A stretch of 64,000 bases of DNA from Lichenifustis flavocetrariae (GTDB lineage Bacteria > Pseudomonadota > Alphaproteobacteria > Rhizobiales > Beijerinckiaceae), in NCBI RefSeq assembly GCF_026130545.1, contig NZ_JAMOIM010000009.1, positions 124,001 through 188,000 on the forward strand. The letters run 5' to 3'. Position 1 is the stretch's first letter, and each line of letters begins with the position of its first letter. The notes beneath the pieces were generated by a model that had not been told where the DNA came from, searched no databases, and worked only from the letters and a program-made list of their open reading frames with translations. Below are positions 19,135 to 27,895 of the stretch, piece after piece. The translations under genes and the position numbers were made by a program.

Positions 19135-19363
19135 ACGTCGCGATCGCTCCGCCTCAGATCCGCAGCCTAGCGCACCATGATCTTAAGGCTAGCAAGCGAT
19201 ATGCCGCTGAGCAATTGCTCGTCTTCAAACGGTCACAATTGTTAACTGGATCTTAGGCACCGGTGCCGCGGTACCACAGCCCTTCGTACTGCGGAAAGGC
19301 GCCCTGTCTTCCCGAGGTGCCCCGTGCTAGGGCAGCTCATCTCATTCTGATCCGAGTTCCGGC
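19135..19363 (+). promoter_or_regulatory. divergent livH/purB promoter region with two 12-bp palindromes
   Basis: The 229-bp spacer between the divergent livH and purB genes holds two perfect 12-bp palindromes: GAGCAATTGCTC at 19209-19220 and GGCACCGGTGCC at 19256-19267. A shorter one, ACAATTGT, lies near 19235-19242. Such sites suit dimeric regulators, for example of the Lrp or PurR kind, but I cannot name the protein. No -10/-35 pair was convincing. Confidence 0.4.
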
Positions 19364-20671
19364 ATGATCCCGCGCTATTCCCGTCCCGATATGGTCAAGT
19401 TGTGGGATCCCCAGACCCGCTTCCGGATCTGGTTCGAGATCGAGGCGCACGCCGCCGATGCCATGGCGGAACTCGGCACGATCCCGAAGGCGGATGCCGC
19501 GGCGATCTGGGCCAAGGCCGGTCATGTGACGTTCGACGTCGAGCGGATCGACGCCATCGAGCGCGAGACCAAACACGACGTCATCGCCTTCCTGACGCAT
19601 CTTGCGGATTTTCTCGGCCCGGAGTCCCGCTTCGTGCATCAGGGAATGACCTCATCGGACGTGCTCGACACGTGCCTCGCGGTGCAACTCAGTCGAGCGG
19701 CCGACATGCTGATCGCCGATGTCGATACGTTGCTGCAGGCGCTGAAGAAGCGGGCATTCGAGCATAAATTTACGCCAACCATCGGTCGGTCGCACGGCAT
19801 TCACGCGGAGCCGGTGACGTTCGGTCTGAAGCTCGCCTTCGCGTATGCGGAATTCGACCGCTGCCGGAACCGGCTCGTGCGAGCCCGGGAGGAGATCGCC
19901 ACCTGCGCGCTGTCGGGCGCTGTCGGCACATTCGCGAATATCGACCCGCGAGTGGAGGCGCATGTGGCGGCCAAGATGGGGCTCAAGGTCGAGCCAGTGT
20001 CGACGCAGATCATCCCGCGCGACCGACATGCGATGTTTTTCGCGACCCTGGGGGTCGTGGCGTCGTGCGTCGAGCGACTCGCCATCGAGATCCGCCATCT
20101 GCAGCGCACCGAAGTGCTGGAGGCCGAGGAATATTTCTCGCCCGGGCAGAAGGGCTCGTCCGCCATGCCGCACAAGCGCAATCCCGTGCTGACCGAGAAC
20201 CTGACCGGGCTCGCGCGACTCGTGCGCGGGATGGTGACGCCGGCCCTCGAAAACGTCGCGCTCTGGCACGAGCGCGACATCTCGCATTCCTCCGTCGAGC
20301 GGATGATCGGACCGGATGCCACGATCACGCTCGATTTCGCGCTGGCAAGGCTTGCGGGCGTGATCGACAAGCTCCTGGTCTACCCGGAGACAATGCAGAA
20401 GAACCTCGACCGGCTCGGCGGCCTCGTTCATTCGCAGCGTGTCCTGCTGGCCCTGACGCAGGCCGGCGTCTCACGCGAAGACGCCTATCGCCTTGTGCAG
20501 CGCAACGCGATGCCGGTATGGCGCGGCGAAGGCGCCTTTCTCCCGCTGCTCAAGGCCGATCCTGACGTGACGGCGGCGCTGTCGCCGGAGACATTGGAAA
20601 GTCTATTCGACCTCGGCTATCACACCAAGCATGTCGACACGATCTTCGACCGTGTCTTCGGAGCGGCATGA
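19364..20671 (+). CDS. purB: adenylosuccinate lyase
   Basis: A 435-residue enzyme of the fumarase/aspartase superfamily. It acts twice in purine synthesis: on SAICAR and on adenylosuccinate. It starts MIPRYSRPDMVKLWDPQTRF, a typical PurB opening. The superfamily signature GSSAMPHKRNP carries the catalytic serine loop, and TIGRSHGIHAEP holds the catalytic histidine region. The length equals that of the short bacterial PurB. It is divergent from livH. Confidence 0.95.
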   Translation: MIPRYSRPDMVKLWDPQTRFRIWFEIEAHAADAMAELGTIPKADAAAIWAKAGHVTFDVERIDAIERETKHDVIAFLTHLADFLGPESRFVHQGMTSSDVLDTCLAVQLSRAADMLIADVDTLLQALKKRAFEHKFTPTIGRSHGIHAEPVTFGLKLAFAYAEFDRCRNRLVRAREEIATCALSGAVGTFANIDPRVEAHVAAKMGLKVEPVSTQIIPRDRHAMFFATLGVVASCVERLAIEIRHLQRTEVLEAEEYFSPGQKGSSAMPHKRNPVLTENLTGLARLVRGMVTPALENVALWHERDISHSSVERMIGPDATITLDFALARLAGVIDKLLVYPETMQKNLDRLGGLVHSQRVLLALTQAGVSREDAYRLVQRNAMPVWRGEGAFLPLLKADPDVTAALSPETLESLFDLGYHTKHVDTIFDRVFGAA

Positions 20672-20675
20672 GATT

Positions 20676-20918
20676 TCAGGCGTCGTTCTCGTCTATGAAC
20701 TCGTCGCGCTCGCGCAGCCTGGAGGCGAGATCGTCGACGATCTTGCGTCGCTTGGCATCGCCCAAGGTGGTCCGGTGCAGGTCTGCGATCAGCGCATCGC
20801 CGAGGTTCGGCACAGGACTGTGTCGAACCATAAACAAGAGGGCGTCGAGCAGGACTTCGAGTTTCATCTCGGGGTCGGTCGCAGCGGGCGAGGCGAGCAT
20901 GGGAAACCTTTCTGACAA
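20676..20918 (-). CDS. small conserved-looking cytoplasmic protein, function unknown
   Basis: An 80-residue protein, MSERFPMLASPAATDPEMKL onward, with an amphipathic helical middle and an acidic and basic tail ending RDEFIDENDA. No signal peptide or membrane segment is seen. I do not recognise the family. It converges on purB with 4 bp between the stops, and no competing frame looks better. The amino-acid make-up is protein-like, so I keep it as a probable gene. Confidence 0.55.
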   Translation of the reverse strand: MSERFPMLASPAATDPEMKLEVLLDALLFMVRHSPVPNLGDALIADLHRTTLGDAKRRKIVDDLASRLRERDEFIDENDA

Positions 20919-21076
20919 AGGCGGCCTTCCTGGCCGGACGCGATTATGCCCGCCGCCAAGCCTTACCCGAAGCGATCAGGGCTTGTCATGGCGGCGCCAA
21001 TTGCTCAACCATTGAAGACGACGGAGCTTAACGTCGACGAAATGAGCGGCACTTTGGCACGAAAGAGGGCCCGTGG

Positions 21077-21715
21077 ATGATGATTGATCCTCGAACCGAC
21101 GTCTTGATCGTCGTCGATCTGCAAAACGACTTCCTGCCCGGTGGGCCCCTCGCGGTGCCGGCCGGGGAGGCCGTTGTGGCGCCCTGCAACCAATTGGTCG
21201 CCCTCTTTGATCATGTGATCCTTACACAGGACTGGCATCCCCGTGACCATGTCTCGTTCGCGTCTAGTCATCGGGACAAAAAGCCGTTCGACGCCGTCAT
21301 GCTACCTGACGGACGGACGCAACTTCTTTGGCCCGACCACTGTCTGCAAGGGTCGAAGGGTGCCGAGATTGTGGCAAGCCTTGAGGCACCTCATGCGGAA
21401 CTGATTATCCGAAAAGGATACCGGATCGGTCTCGATAGTTATTCGGCCTTTGTCGAGGCCGACGGGCAGACGCAGACCGGGCTCGCGGGTTATTTGCGCG
21501 AGCGCAATCTCCGCCGAGTGATCGTCTGCGGGCTGGCGACCGATTTCTGTGCCGGTTGGAGCGCGATCGACGCGGCGCGCGCCGGTTTCGAGACGATCCT
21601 TGTGGCAGACGCCACCCGTGGGATCGATATAGACGGATCGATGGCTCGGGCCTTTACCGACATGTCGGCCGCCGGCGTGACCTGGGTGGAGATGGCCGAC
21701 ATCAAGGCAGGGTGA
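21077..21715 (+). CDS. pncA: nicotinamidase
   Basis: A 212-residue isochorismatase-fold hydrolase that deamidates nicotinamide to nicotinate for NAD recycling. The catalytic triad is D14 (VDLQNDF), K113 (IIRKGYR) and C158 (ATDFCAG). The metal ligands are D52 and H54 (TQDWHP) and H88 (WPDHC). The length is that of bacterial PncA. Two ATG codons stand next to each other at the start. It appears to be a single-gene unit. Confidence 0.94.
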   Translation: MMIDPRTDVLIVVDLQNDFLPGGPLAVPAGEAVVAPCNQLVALFDHVILTQDWHPRDHVSFASSHRDKKPFDAVMLPDGRTQLLWPDHCLQGSKGAEIVASLEAPHAELIIRKGYRIGLDSYSAFVEADGQTQTGLAGYLRERNLRRVIVCGLATDFCAGWSAIDAARAGFETILVADATRGIDIDGSMARAFTDMSAAGVTWVEMADIKAG

Positions 21716-21751
21716 CACAAGACTTACCCGAGCGCTTGCACGGTCCGTCTG

Positions 21752-22198
21752 TCAGCGTTGGCCGTCGTAGACTTGGCATGACCCCTGAAACGTGATGGGT
21801 TCAGGCTGTCCGTCCATCGTGGCCGACGCCGTGACGGAACACGCATCGCCTCGCGTGTGAAGATAGCCGCGGAGAAGCACGCGGGACCCGTTGAACGGAT
21901 AGGTGTCCTCGAACACCAACGTGTTGCCGCTGACGAGAAATCGCTGCTGGGCAGTCCCGACAGAGATGTATTGACCAAGCGAAAACATCTGACCGCCCTC
22001 GGACTGGAGGAACGAATACAGGCGTCCCGAGCGAGCCAAGTAGATATGGATCGGCACGTTGCCCGTGCAGGTGCCGTAGCGAACAGAGCACATTTGGGAC
22101 GAGCCGATGAACGTTTTGCCGTAGGGAGAATCTGCGCGCGCGGATGACGCGCCGACGAGAATCATGGCCAGAACCGAAATCAGAAAGCGTGACGACAT
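21752..22198 (-). CDS. small secreted protein of unknown function
   Basis: A 148-residue exported protein. The signal peptide runs from MSSRFLISVLAMILVGASSA to a cut near ARA, before DSPYGKTF. The mature part has four cysteines (SSQMCSVRYGTCTG; DACSVTASA; GSCQVYDGQR) that could form two disulfides, and is rich in aromatic and small residues, as in beta-rich periplasmic proteins. AAGAAGG eight bases before the ATG at 22198 sets the start. Its gene begins just inside the 27 bp after the caspase-like gene's stop (22225), so it probably shares that transcript. I do not recognise the family. Confidence 0.72.
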   Translation of the reverse strand: MSSRFLISVLAMILVGASSARADSPYGKTFIGSSQMCSVRYGTCTGNVPIHIYLARSGRLYSFLQSEGGQMFSLGQYISVGTAQQRFLVSGNTLVFEDTYPFNGSRVLLRGYLHTRGDACSVTASATMDGQPEPITFQGSCQVYDGQR

Positions 22199-22224
22199 CG
22201 CAATAACCTTCTTGAATATGACAT

Positions 22225-23556
22225 TTACTCGCACACCCGCTGCCCATTGAACATGAAGCAGCTACCTGCCGCTGCTGGAGCCCGCGCCGCCGGCGGGTGC
22301 GGTGCATAATTTCGGACGACCGGACTGGGCGCACGATGCGGAATGGCGGCACGCTTGGGTTCCGGGCTGTGCGGGATTTTCACCAGGGGCGGGCAGACGG
22401 CGCTTTTCTGCGTTTGCAAGCGGTCCAGCATGGACTGGTCGGGTTGATCCACATTGAGCGTGAGCTTTTCCTTCAAGCTGAACTGCAGAAGCGCCATCCG
22501 GGATTGCACGGTCCAGTCGCCGTTGGCCGCACCGGCATTGCATCCAAGCCTGTTCAGTTCAGCTTGGACTTTTGCCGCCAGGGACGCCTCGGATGGCGGG
22601 GACCGCGCTGGTTCGACGGCCTTCGGGGTCTCCAATGCAGCGAGCGTCGCCGGGGTCGGGGTCGTGGGCGGTGTTGGCGCCGCACTGGTAGGAACCGGCA
22701 GCGACGTCGCGCGGGACGACACGGCTTGGTCGGCCGAGGCGCTGTCCCGGACGAGATACACCCGGCCCCCGATGATCTGATCATAGGCCGCAGGGATTTG
22801 CTCGTGATGATCCGGTGTGGTGGCAGCAAGCTTGGCCACATCCTCTCGAATCTCGTAGGCGAGATCGTCGAGGTTCAATCCGGGCCGCGTGAGCAGTGGC
22901 ACAAGCACACGCGTAAAGACCGAGTTCGGATTTCGATCGTCATCGGACAACCGGTCGAGGGCAGATTGGCCATAGCCGGCGGAATAGAGTGAGAACACCC
23001 CGTTCGCCTCCGGCATGCGACCAAAGCCACGTTCGAGTCCGACCGAACGGGCCCCTGTTTTCTTGAACGGATTGTCGCGACACGCGTCCAGAATGACGAT
23101 CGAGACGCGCGCGCCTTTGTCCTGCATGCTGGAGATGACGTCGGCTTCAGCAATCGACTGGCTGGCGATTCTCATTTCCTGTCCCGGCGCAACATCCGGG
23201 ACATCCGTGGGCAGCAGATAATTGCCGCTGCCAAGCGCCACGCCGTGGCCCGCAAAATAGAACAGGGCCGTATCACCCGGCTGTAGACGCGAGGTTAGAT
23301 CATAGAGCTTGTCGACCATCTCGGCTCTGGTGAGATCGGTCCCGCGCAGTACCTGGAAACCGTCTCTAAGGAGAGCGTCGCCCACCGCCTGGGCATCGTT
23401 GATGGCTTTCTGCAACTGATGATCGGCATCGAGCTGGCCGTAGTGATTGTTGCCGATCACCAACGCGACCCGGTTCTGCGCCAAGGCATATGGCATGGCG
23501 CAGAGGAACCATCCGACGGTCAGACATATCTGACAGGCCCCAACCAAATGACTCAT
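22225..23556 (-). CDS. exported caspase-family protein with C-terminal peptidoglycan-binding-like region
   Basis: A 443-residue protein. A hydrophobic N-terminus with a likely cut after YALAQ directs it out of the cytoplasm. Residues about 28-245 form a caspase-like p20 domain: RVALVIGNNHY opens it, H104 (FAGHGVAL) and C159 (ILDACRDNPF) form the catalytic dyad. A proline/threonine-rich linker follows. The segment VQAELNRLGCNAGAANGDW resembles a peptidoglycan-binding repeat. The protein ends in a cysteine-bearing FNGQRVCE. It likely acts in the periplasm; the substrate is unknown. The open frame extends upstream, but the ATG at 23556 gives the signal peptide. Confidence 0.85.
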   Translation of the reverse strand: MSHLVGACQICLTVGWFLCAMPYALAQNRVALVIGNNHYGQLDADHQLQKAINDAQAVGDALLRDGFQVLRGTDLTRAEMVDKLYDLTSRLQPGDTALFYFAGHGVALGSGNYLLPTDVPDVAPGQEMRIASQSIAEADVISSMQDKGARVSIVILDACRDNPFKKTGARSVGLERGFGRMPEANGVFSLYSAGYGQSALDRLSDDDRNPNSVFTRVLVPLLTRPGLNLDDLAYEIREDVAKLAATTPDHHEQIPAAYDQIIGGRVYLVRDSASADQAVSSRATSLPVPTSAAPTPPTTPTPATLAALETPKAVEPARSPPSEASLAAKVQAELNRLGCNAGAANGDWTVQSRMALLQFSLKEKLTLNVDQPDQSMLDRLQTQKSAVCPPLVKIPHSPEPKRAAIPHRAPSPVVRNYAPHPPAARAPAAAGSCFMFNGQRVCE

Positions 23557-23677
23557 GAGGGTGATACGCGAGGTGCCCACGCTCAATCCCCTCCATGTCG
23601 GAAACAGAGCGGAAACCCGTCCCGGCGCACACTCAGCTTCACGGCAATGCGATCTTTGACCGTGATGGGCAACATCC

Positions 23678-25225
23678 TCAGGCGCATGTCCCGTCGCTCC
23701 GCACAGCAACACAGGTGAAAACAGCCTGAAGGCCGAGCCGAAACCGTGTTTGGGGCAGCCAGATCCGCAGCGCGTCATAAAACGCCGTGGGCTTTGCCCG
23801 GCCGTCAAATAGTTTCAGGGCGGCATGCAGGTCCGGCAGTGCCTTGTCGCTTTCGATGAAGATCAGCGTGTCCTGTCCAAAAGGCGGGGTCACCTGGACG
23901 TCGAAATGGGGTGGTTCCGGTTCGGTCCAGGCGATGGGATCGCCATCATGCGGCCAAAGAAACTGGATCGTCCCATCCGCCGCGAGATCGACAACAGTGA
24001 GGAAAGGCAGCTGGCTTTGTTCGGCTTCAATGCGAACCCGCTCCCCTTGGACGTAGGTACGGTCGGAGGCGCCCTGCCCTAAAGCTGCGACCTTGGTTTG
24101 CAGGCCACGGTCTGCCGCGCCGACCACCTTGGTCAACGCGTCCAAAACGCGACGGGCATCGACCGCATCCTGTAAGCCGCTCGCCGAGACAGGTCCGGTG
24201 ATCGCATCCCCATGTGCGTCGAAGATGCGATTGCCGATCAAGGACAAGACCGCCGCGGATTGCCGTTGAACGAGAACGGCGCCCAAAAGAGACGACGAGG
24301 CGCCGTCGACAAACACGGATGTCGTGGAGAGCCCCGGCATTCCAGCCGCGTCAGGCGGTGCCGCGGACTGTAAGATCGAGAGATTGGGTTCGGGCGTCAC
24401 AGTGCCGGGAACCTGCGTGTTCTCCGACTTGAGCCTCACATTGGTGAGCACGTAGCGGGCGAGCGCGCCTGCCGTCAGTCGTCCGTCGTTCGCGGCCGCG
24501 GCCCCGTCTAGGCCCCGCGCCACGACATAGCTCAATGCACCGCGACGCTGTCCCTCGATGGTAAATTCCTGAATGCTCTGTTGCTCGTCCGCGGCGGAGA
24601 AGATCGTGAGATTGGAGATCGGCGGCCGGCTCACAACGGCACCCGCTAGCGGAGGATCCGGCAGCTTCTGTCCGTGCGTTTGGAATGTTTGGAATTTCGG
24701 CACGACCGAAGAGGCTCTCACGGCTCGAACCGTGCCCCCGGCATGGCAAGCGTCGGCCACAAAGACCACCTTCACGCCCTTTTTGGACGCATCGTCGAAG
24801 AGATCGTAAAGATGCTCAAACCGGAGCTGTTCTTCAGGGAACTTGGCCTCGTCGTAAGCCGGCAGAAGGAAACCCTTTTCCATACCGTCCGGCGTGTGTT
24901 TCGGCTCGCCTGGTTCCGGGGAACGGTTGCCGTGGCCCGAAAAGGACATGAACACGAGGTCTCCCGACGCACTTCGATTCATCATGGCGGCCCAGGCCGC
25001 CTCGAAATCGGAGCGCCGCCCCGAGTGTTCATCCAGCATTGTGAGATCTTCGACGCCATGCCGGCGCAGCACCTTGGCCAGATCGGCCGCGTCGTTGCGC
25101 GACCCCTCCAGAGAGATCTTGAAGCGGTAGGTGTCGAATCCCATGACAAGCGCATGGATTGCAGCTTCCGCTGGTGCGGTGCCGCACAGCAACGCTGCCA
25201 GCCACAGGGCGGCGGCGCGAATCAA
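23678..25225 (-). CDS. exported caspase-family protein with C-terminal DUF4384-like region
   Basis: A 515-residue protein. The signal peptide MIRAAALWLAALLCGTAPAE ends near AEA. The caspase domain starts IHALVMGFDTYRF; the dyad is H98 (SFSGHGN) and C160 (VADACHAGG). After residue about 390 a region with YVQGERVRIEAE, LTVVDLAADGTIQFLWPHD resembles DUF4384, found in other envelope proteins. The domain order differs from that of the second caspase gene, so they are not recent duplicates. Its start overlaps the OmpA-like gene's stop (ATGA), so the two are translationally coupled. Confidence 0.85.
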   Translation of the reverse strand: MIRAAALWLAALLCGTAPAEAAIHALVMGFDTYRFKISLEGSRNDAADLAKVLRRHGVEDLTMLDEHSGRRSDFEAAWAAMMNRSASGDLVFMSFSGHGNRSPEPGEPKHTPDGMEKGFLLPAYDEAKFPEEQLRFEHLYDLFDDASKKGVKVVFVADACHAGGTVRAVRASSVVPKFQTFQTHGQKLPDPPLAGAVVSRPPISNLTIFSAADEQQSIQEFTIEGQRRGALSYVVARGLDGAAAANDGRLTAGALARYVLTNVRLKSENTQVPGTVTPEPNLSILQSAAPPDAAGMPGLSTTSVFVDGASSSLLGAVLVQRQSAAVLSLIGNRIFDAHGDAITGPVSASGLQDAVDARRVLDALTKVVGAADRGLQTKVAALGQGASDRTYVQGERVRIEAEQSQLPFLTVVDLAADGTIQFLWPHDGDPIAWTEPEPPHFDVQVTPPFGQDTLIFIESDKALPDLHAALKLFDGRAKPTAFYDALRIWLPQTRFRLGLQAVFTCVAVRSDGTCA

Positions 25226-26274
25226 GGTGCGGCGTCCCGTAATTCCACACGCCGGTTCATCTGATCGAGCTCGTCCGTGGAATGTTGGCTCGGATCATCC
25301 GGCTGGAACGGTTCGCGCTTGCCCTTGGGGATCAGCCGCACCGACCCGCCATAGCCTCCTGCTTTGAGATAGGAGTCGACTGTTGCGAGACGGGTTGCGG
25401 AGAGCTGCATATTGTAGCCATCGGGTCCATGGTCATCCGTGTGCCCGGTCAGGGTCACGGCCGGCAGGCCTTTTTCCTTCAGGCATTGCAACAGTGCATC
25501 CGCGGCTTTCCGGCCGGCCGGTGTGAGGTCCGCCTTGCCGGACGCAAAAGTGATCGGCAGAGGAGTGCTTTCAACGACGATACCCCGAACCTTGCTGAGG
25601 AGAATGCCGCCACACTCGCCCGATCGCGTACGGGTGACGTCGAAGCTCGGGGACAACAAGACCGATTCTTCAGCGCGCTTGCGGATACGGCGAATGTCGT
25701 CCGGCTCCGGCCGGATCTCGCCGAACGCGACGCAGAGTGGAGGCTCGCTAATGGCATTGAGGGCGCCCTGAAGATTCACGGCCGAGTCACGGAACGCCTC
25801 CGCGCCGGCCGCCCCATGCGCTTGGGCGGCCTCCACATCGCCGAGTGCAACCAGCAATTGCCACGGTGAGCCGTGCCGATGCCCTTGCTCGAGGGTGGCG
25901 CGGACAGCAGCCAGATCCGGCGCAGGCCTCCGCAATTGCACATAGGCGGCATCGACTGCAGCGAGGGCCACCCTGAGGCCGACACAATAGGCGGTCTGCG
26001 GTCCGCAGCCTTGGTCGGGTTGGCCGGCATCATCGAGCCGTGCCGCCAGGGCCGCAAGCCGGTCGGCGGGAAGTTCCTCGCGCGTGAGCGCCTGAACCTC
26101 CTGGTCGAGCTGCGCATCTCGACAAAAGGCGTTGTTCTCGGCCACGGCTGGTGAACACGCCAATCCTCCCAGAAGTGCCGCTGTCACCCACCATTTGATC
26201 GATCGGGCTAACCGTCGGTCAGCAACTATTCCCGCGCTGGATACAGGCTTCCAGCCCCGCGTTGGTTGAACCAT
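25222..26274 (-). CDS. OmpA-domain envelope protein
   Basis: A 350-residue protein. A signal sequence (KWWVTAALLGGLACSPAVAE) follows a basic stretch. The middle of about 180 residues is helical and contains several cysteines, with no family I recognise. The C-terminal OmpA domain begins PLPITFASGKADLTPAGRKA, then LTGHTDDHGPDGYNMQLSATR and MNRRVELRD, the peptidoglycan-contacting motifs. It probably tethers the encoded complex to the cell wall. Alternative starts at 26352 or further up exist; the ATG at 26274 is chosen because the signal sequence follows it. It is the first gene of the caspase operon. Confidence 0.8.
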   Translation of the reverse strand: MVQPTRGWKPVSSAGIVADRRLARSIKWWVTAALLGGLACSPAVAENNAFCRDAQLDQEVQALTREELPADRLAALAARLDDAGQPDQGCGPQTAYCVGLRVALAAVDAAYVQLRRPAPDLAAVRATLEQGHRHGSPWQLLVALGDVEAAQAHGAAGAEAFRDSAVNLQGALNAISEPPLCVAFGEIRPEPDDIRRIRKRAEESVLLSPSFDVTRTRSGECGGILLSKVRGIVVESTPLPITFASGKADLTPAGRKAADALLQCLKEKGLPAVTLTGHTDDHGPDGYNMQLSATRLATVDSYLKAGGYGGSVRLIPKGKREPFQPDDPSQHSTDELDQMNRRVELRDAAP

Positions 26275-26386
26275 GACGGTCGCGGGCCGAAAAATCTCGG
26301 CCTGAGAAGTTGGATAAAGAGATCTGACAAAGAGCCTGAAAAAGGGCGTCATTGAAACAACGATGTTGGAAAAGTGACAGAAGAAC

Positions 26387-27112
26387 TCAGTGAAGCAGAC
26401 TGTCTCCCGAGAGGATGACTCCGCAACCCACCACGAAGGCAGAGAGCAGAAAACAAAGTGCCGCTCGAGAGATTGGTGCGAACCGTGCGTGCTGCTGATC
26501 CACGTAGGTCGAAGCCGGCTTGCGACCATGGACCATTGCCGTGACGAGATGATCACGGAAGACGAATTGATAGATCAGGTTTGCCGCGATGTGGAGCGCA
26601 GCAAGTCCGAGAATAATCCAGAAGCCCTTTGCATGATAGCTCCCGGCCTTGTGGCTGACAGCCTCCGAAACGTGATCGTATAACGGCCCCTGCGCCAGCG
26701 TATCGTCGCTCGTGAAGAGTCCTGTGAGCGCCTGCGCCGCGACCGCCAACAGCATAAGGAAGATAAGGACGGCGCCCAGCGGATTGTGGCCGAGATAATG
26801 CAGTCGCCGACCCTTCATCAGCGAAACGGCATAGCGTATCGCAGGAAGCGGCATCGGGAAGAAAGCCGCGAACCGCGACGTACTCGATCCGACCATGCCC
26901 CACAGTAGCCGGAAAAGCAGGAGGGTAAGGATCGCGTAGCCGTTGAGCCGGTGCAGGTAGAGCGTCGGGTCCTGAACGTAGTTGCGCGTCACATAGGCGG
27001 AAATTATCAGGCCGACGAGACACCAGTGAAACGCCCGGGTGGCTACGTCCCAGACGGGCACTTGTGCAGCTGGATCGGACTGCGTTTCAGGTGCGGGTGA
27101 CGCAGCACTCAT
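26387..27112 (-). CDS. cytochrome b561-type membrane protein
   Basis: A 241-residue di-haem cytochrome b of the Ni/Fe-hydrogenase/b561 type. It starts PVWDVATRAFHWCLVGLIIS, the usual opening with the first haem histidine, has YLHRLNGYAILTLLLFRLLW for the second helix, and two later histidine-bearing helices (AGSYHAKGFWIILGLAALHI). It passes electrons across the membrane to or from a periplasmic partner, here the cytochrome c' encoded by the gene whose stop overlaps its start (ATGA). A C-terminal fifth hydrophobic segment follows the core. Confidence 0.88.
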   Translation of the reverse strand: MSAASPAPETQSDPAAQVPVWDVATRAFHWCLVGLIISAYVTRNYVQDPTLYLHRLNGYAILTLLLFRLLWGMVGSSTSRFAAFFPMPLPAIRYAVSLMKGRRLHYLGHNPLGAVLIFLMLLAVAAQALTGLFTSDDTLAQGPLYDHVSEAVSHKAGSYHAKGFWIILGLAALHIAANLIYQFVFRDHLVTAMVHGRKPASTYVDQQHARFAPISRAALCFLLSAFVVGCGVILSGDSLLH

Positions 27113-27591
27113 GACTTGGCGCGATATTCCTTATGACAGGCGCCACACTGGCCGAGCACCTTCGGCATTGTCGCCATGAAACTTGCCTTGTCGGTGATCG
27201 AGGCGAGGGCCGCCTCCGAATCGGCGGACAATTTGCCGAGACGACCGTTGAAGTCCTCCTTGTGGGCCCAGATGCCGGGCAGCGCTTCAGTGTCGTGCCC
27301 CGTCTTGCTGTCATCGGGAAACAAGGCCGGCAGCTTCTTGGTACCTTCGACATAGGTCGTCAGCGCCGCCTTCACGACAGCCGCATCAAACGGCGTGTCG
27401 CCTTTCAGCATGCCGCCGATCGGCTTCGTGGCTTTGCCGAACCCTTTATAGATTGTTTGCCGTGCGTCGATCACATCCAAGTTTTGGGCTGCGACGACGG
27501 TCGTCAGGGACACGAGTAGGCAAATTGCCGCCAAATTTCGCAAGAAAGGCGCTCCTCTGATGAATCGGTCTTCGTTGAAATTTCCGAGCAA
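27109..27591 (-). CDS. cytochrome c' (class II)
   Basis: A 160-residue exported protein. A signal sequence (FLRNLAAICLLVSLTTVVAA) precedes a four-helix-bundle domain. The haem-binding motif CGACH lies at the very C-terminus (GQCGACHKEYRAK), as in class II cytochromes c. The family binds NO and may protect against it. It is coupled by a 4-bp overlap to the cytochrome b561 gene downstream, an arrangement known in other proteobacteria. Confidence 0.9.
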   Translation of the reverse strand: MLGNFNEDRFIRGAPFLRNLAAICLLVSLTTVVAAQNLDVIDARQTIYKGFGKATKPIGGMLKGDTPFDAAVVKAALTTYVEGTKKLPALFPDDSKTGHDTEALPGIWAHKEDFNGRLGKLSADSEAALASITDKASFMATMPKVLGQCGACHKEYRAKS

Positions 27592-27895
27592 CTCGAACCT
27601 AGCGCGGTGATCAAGTCTTTGTCAAAGCACACTTAAGGGTTCGTCACTCCAAACCTGTCACCAGGACAGCAATCCTGACCTAGATCTTCTTGTCGCAAAA
27701 AGCTTGGTGCATCTGCACCAGATTGCTCGATGATTTTGATGTCGATGCTGAGGTGGCTGCACCTCTTCGCGGCAGCCCATCGCTTGATCCAAGGAAATCG
27801 TTCCGAATTCCACAAACGGCCGGTATGAGTATCCGGAGTTTCAGGTTTGGTCTCATCGAGTGGTGACTCGCTCGTCGACCCATGGCGGCATGTGC
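27592..27895. other. divergent intergenic region, no gene seen
   Basis: About 300 bp between the leftward cytochrome c' gene and the rightward FecR gene. It is less GC-rich than its surroundings and must hold promoters for both. Short open frames here are antisense to each other and show no protein-like composition. I see no convincing operator. Confidence 0.6.

Noticed and set aside
27633..27883. Small minus-strand open frames in the cytochrome c'/FecR spacer
   Set aside because: Mutually overlapping in different frames and without start signals.
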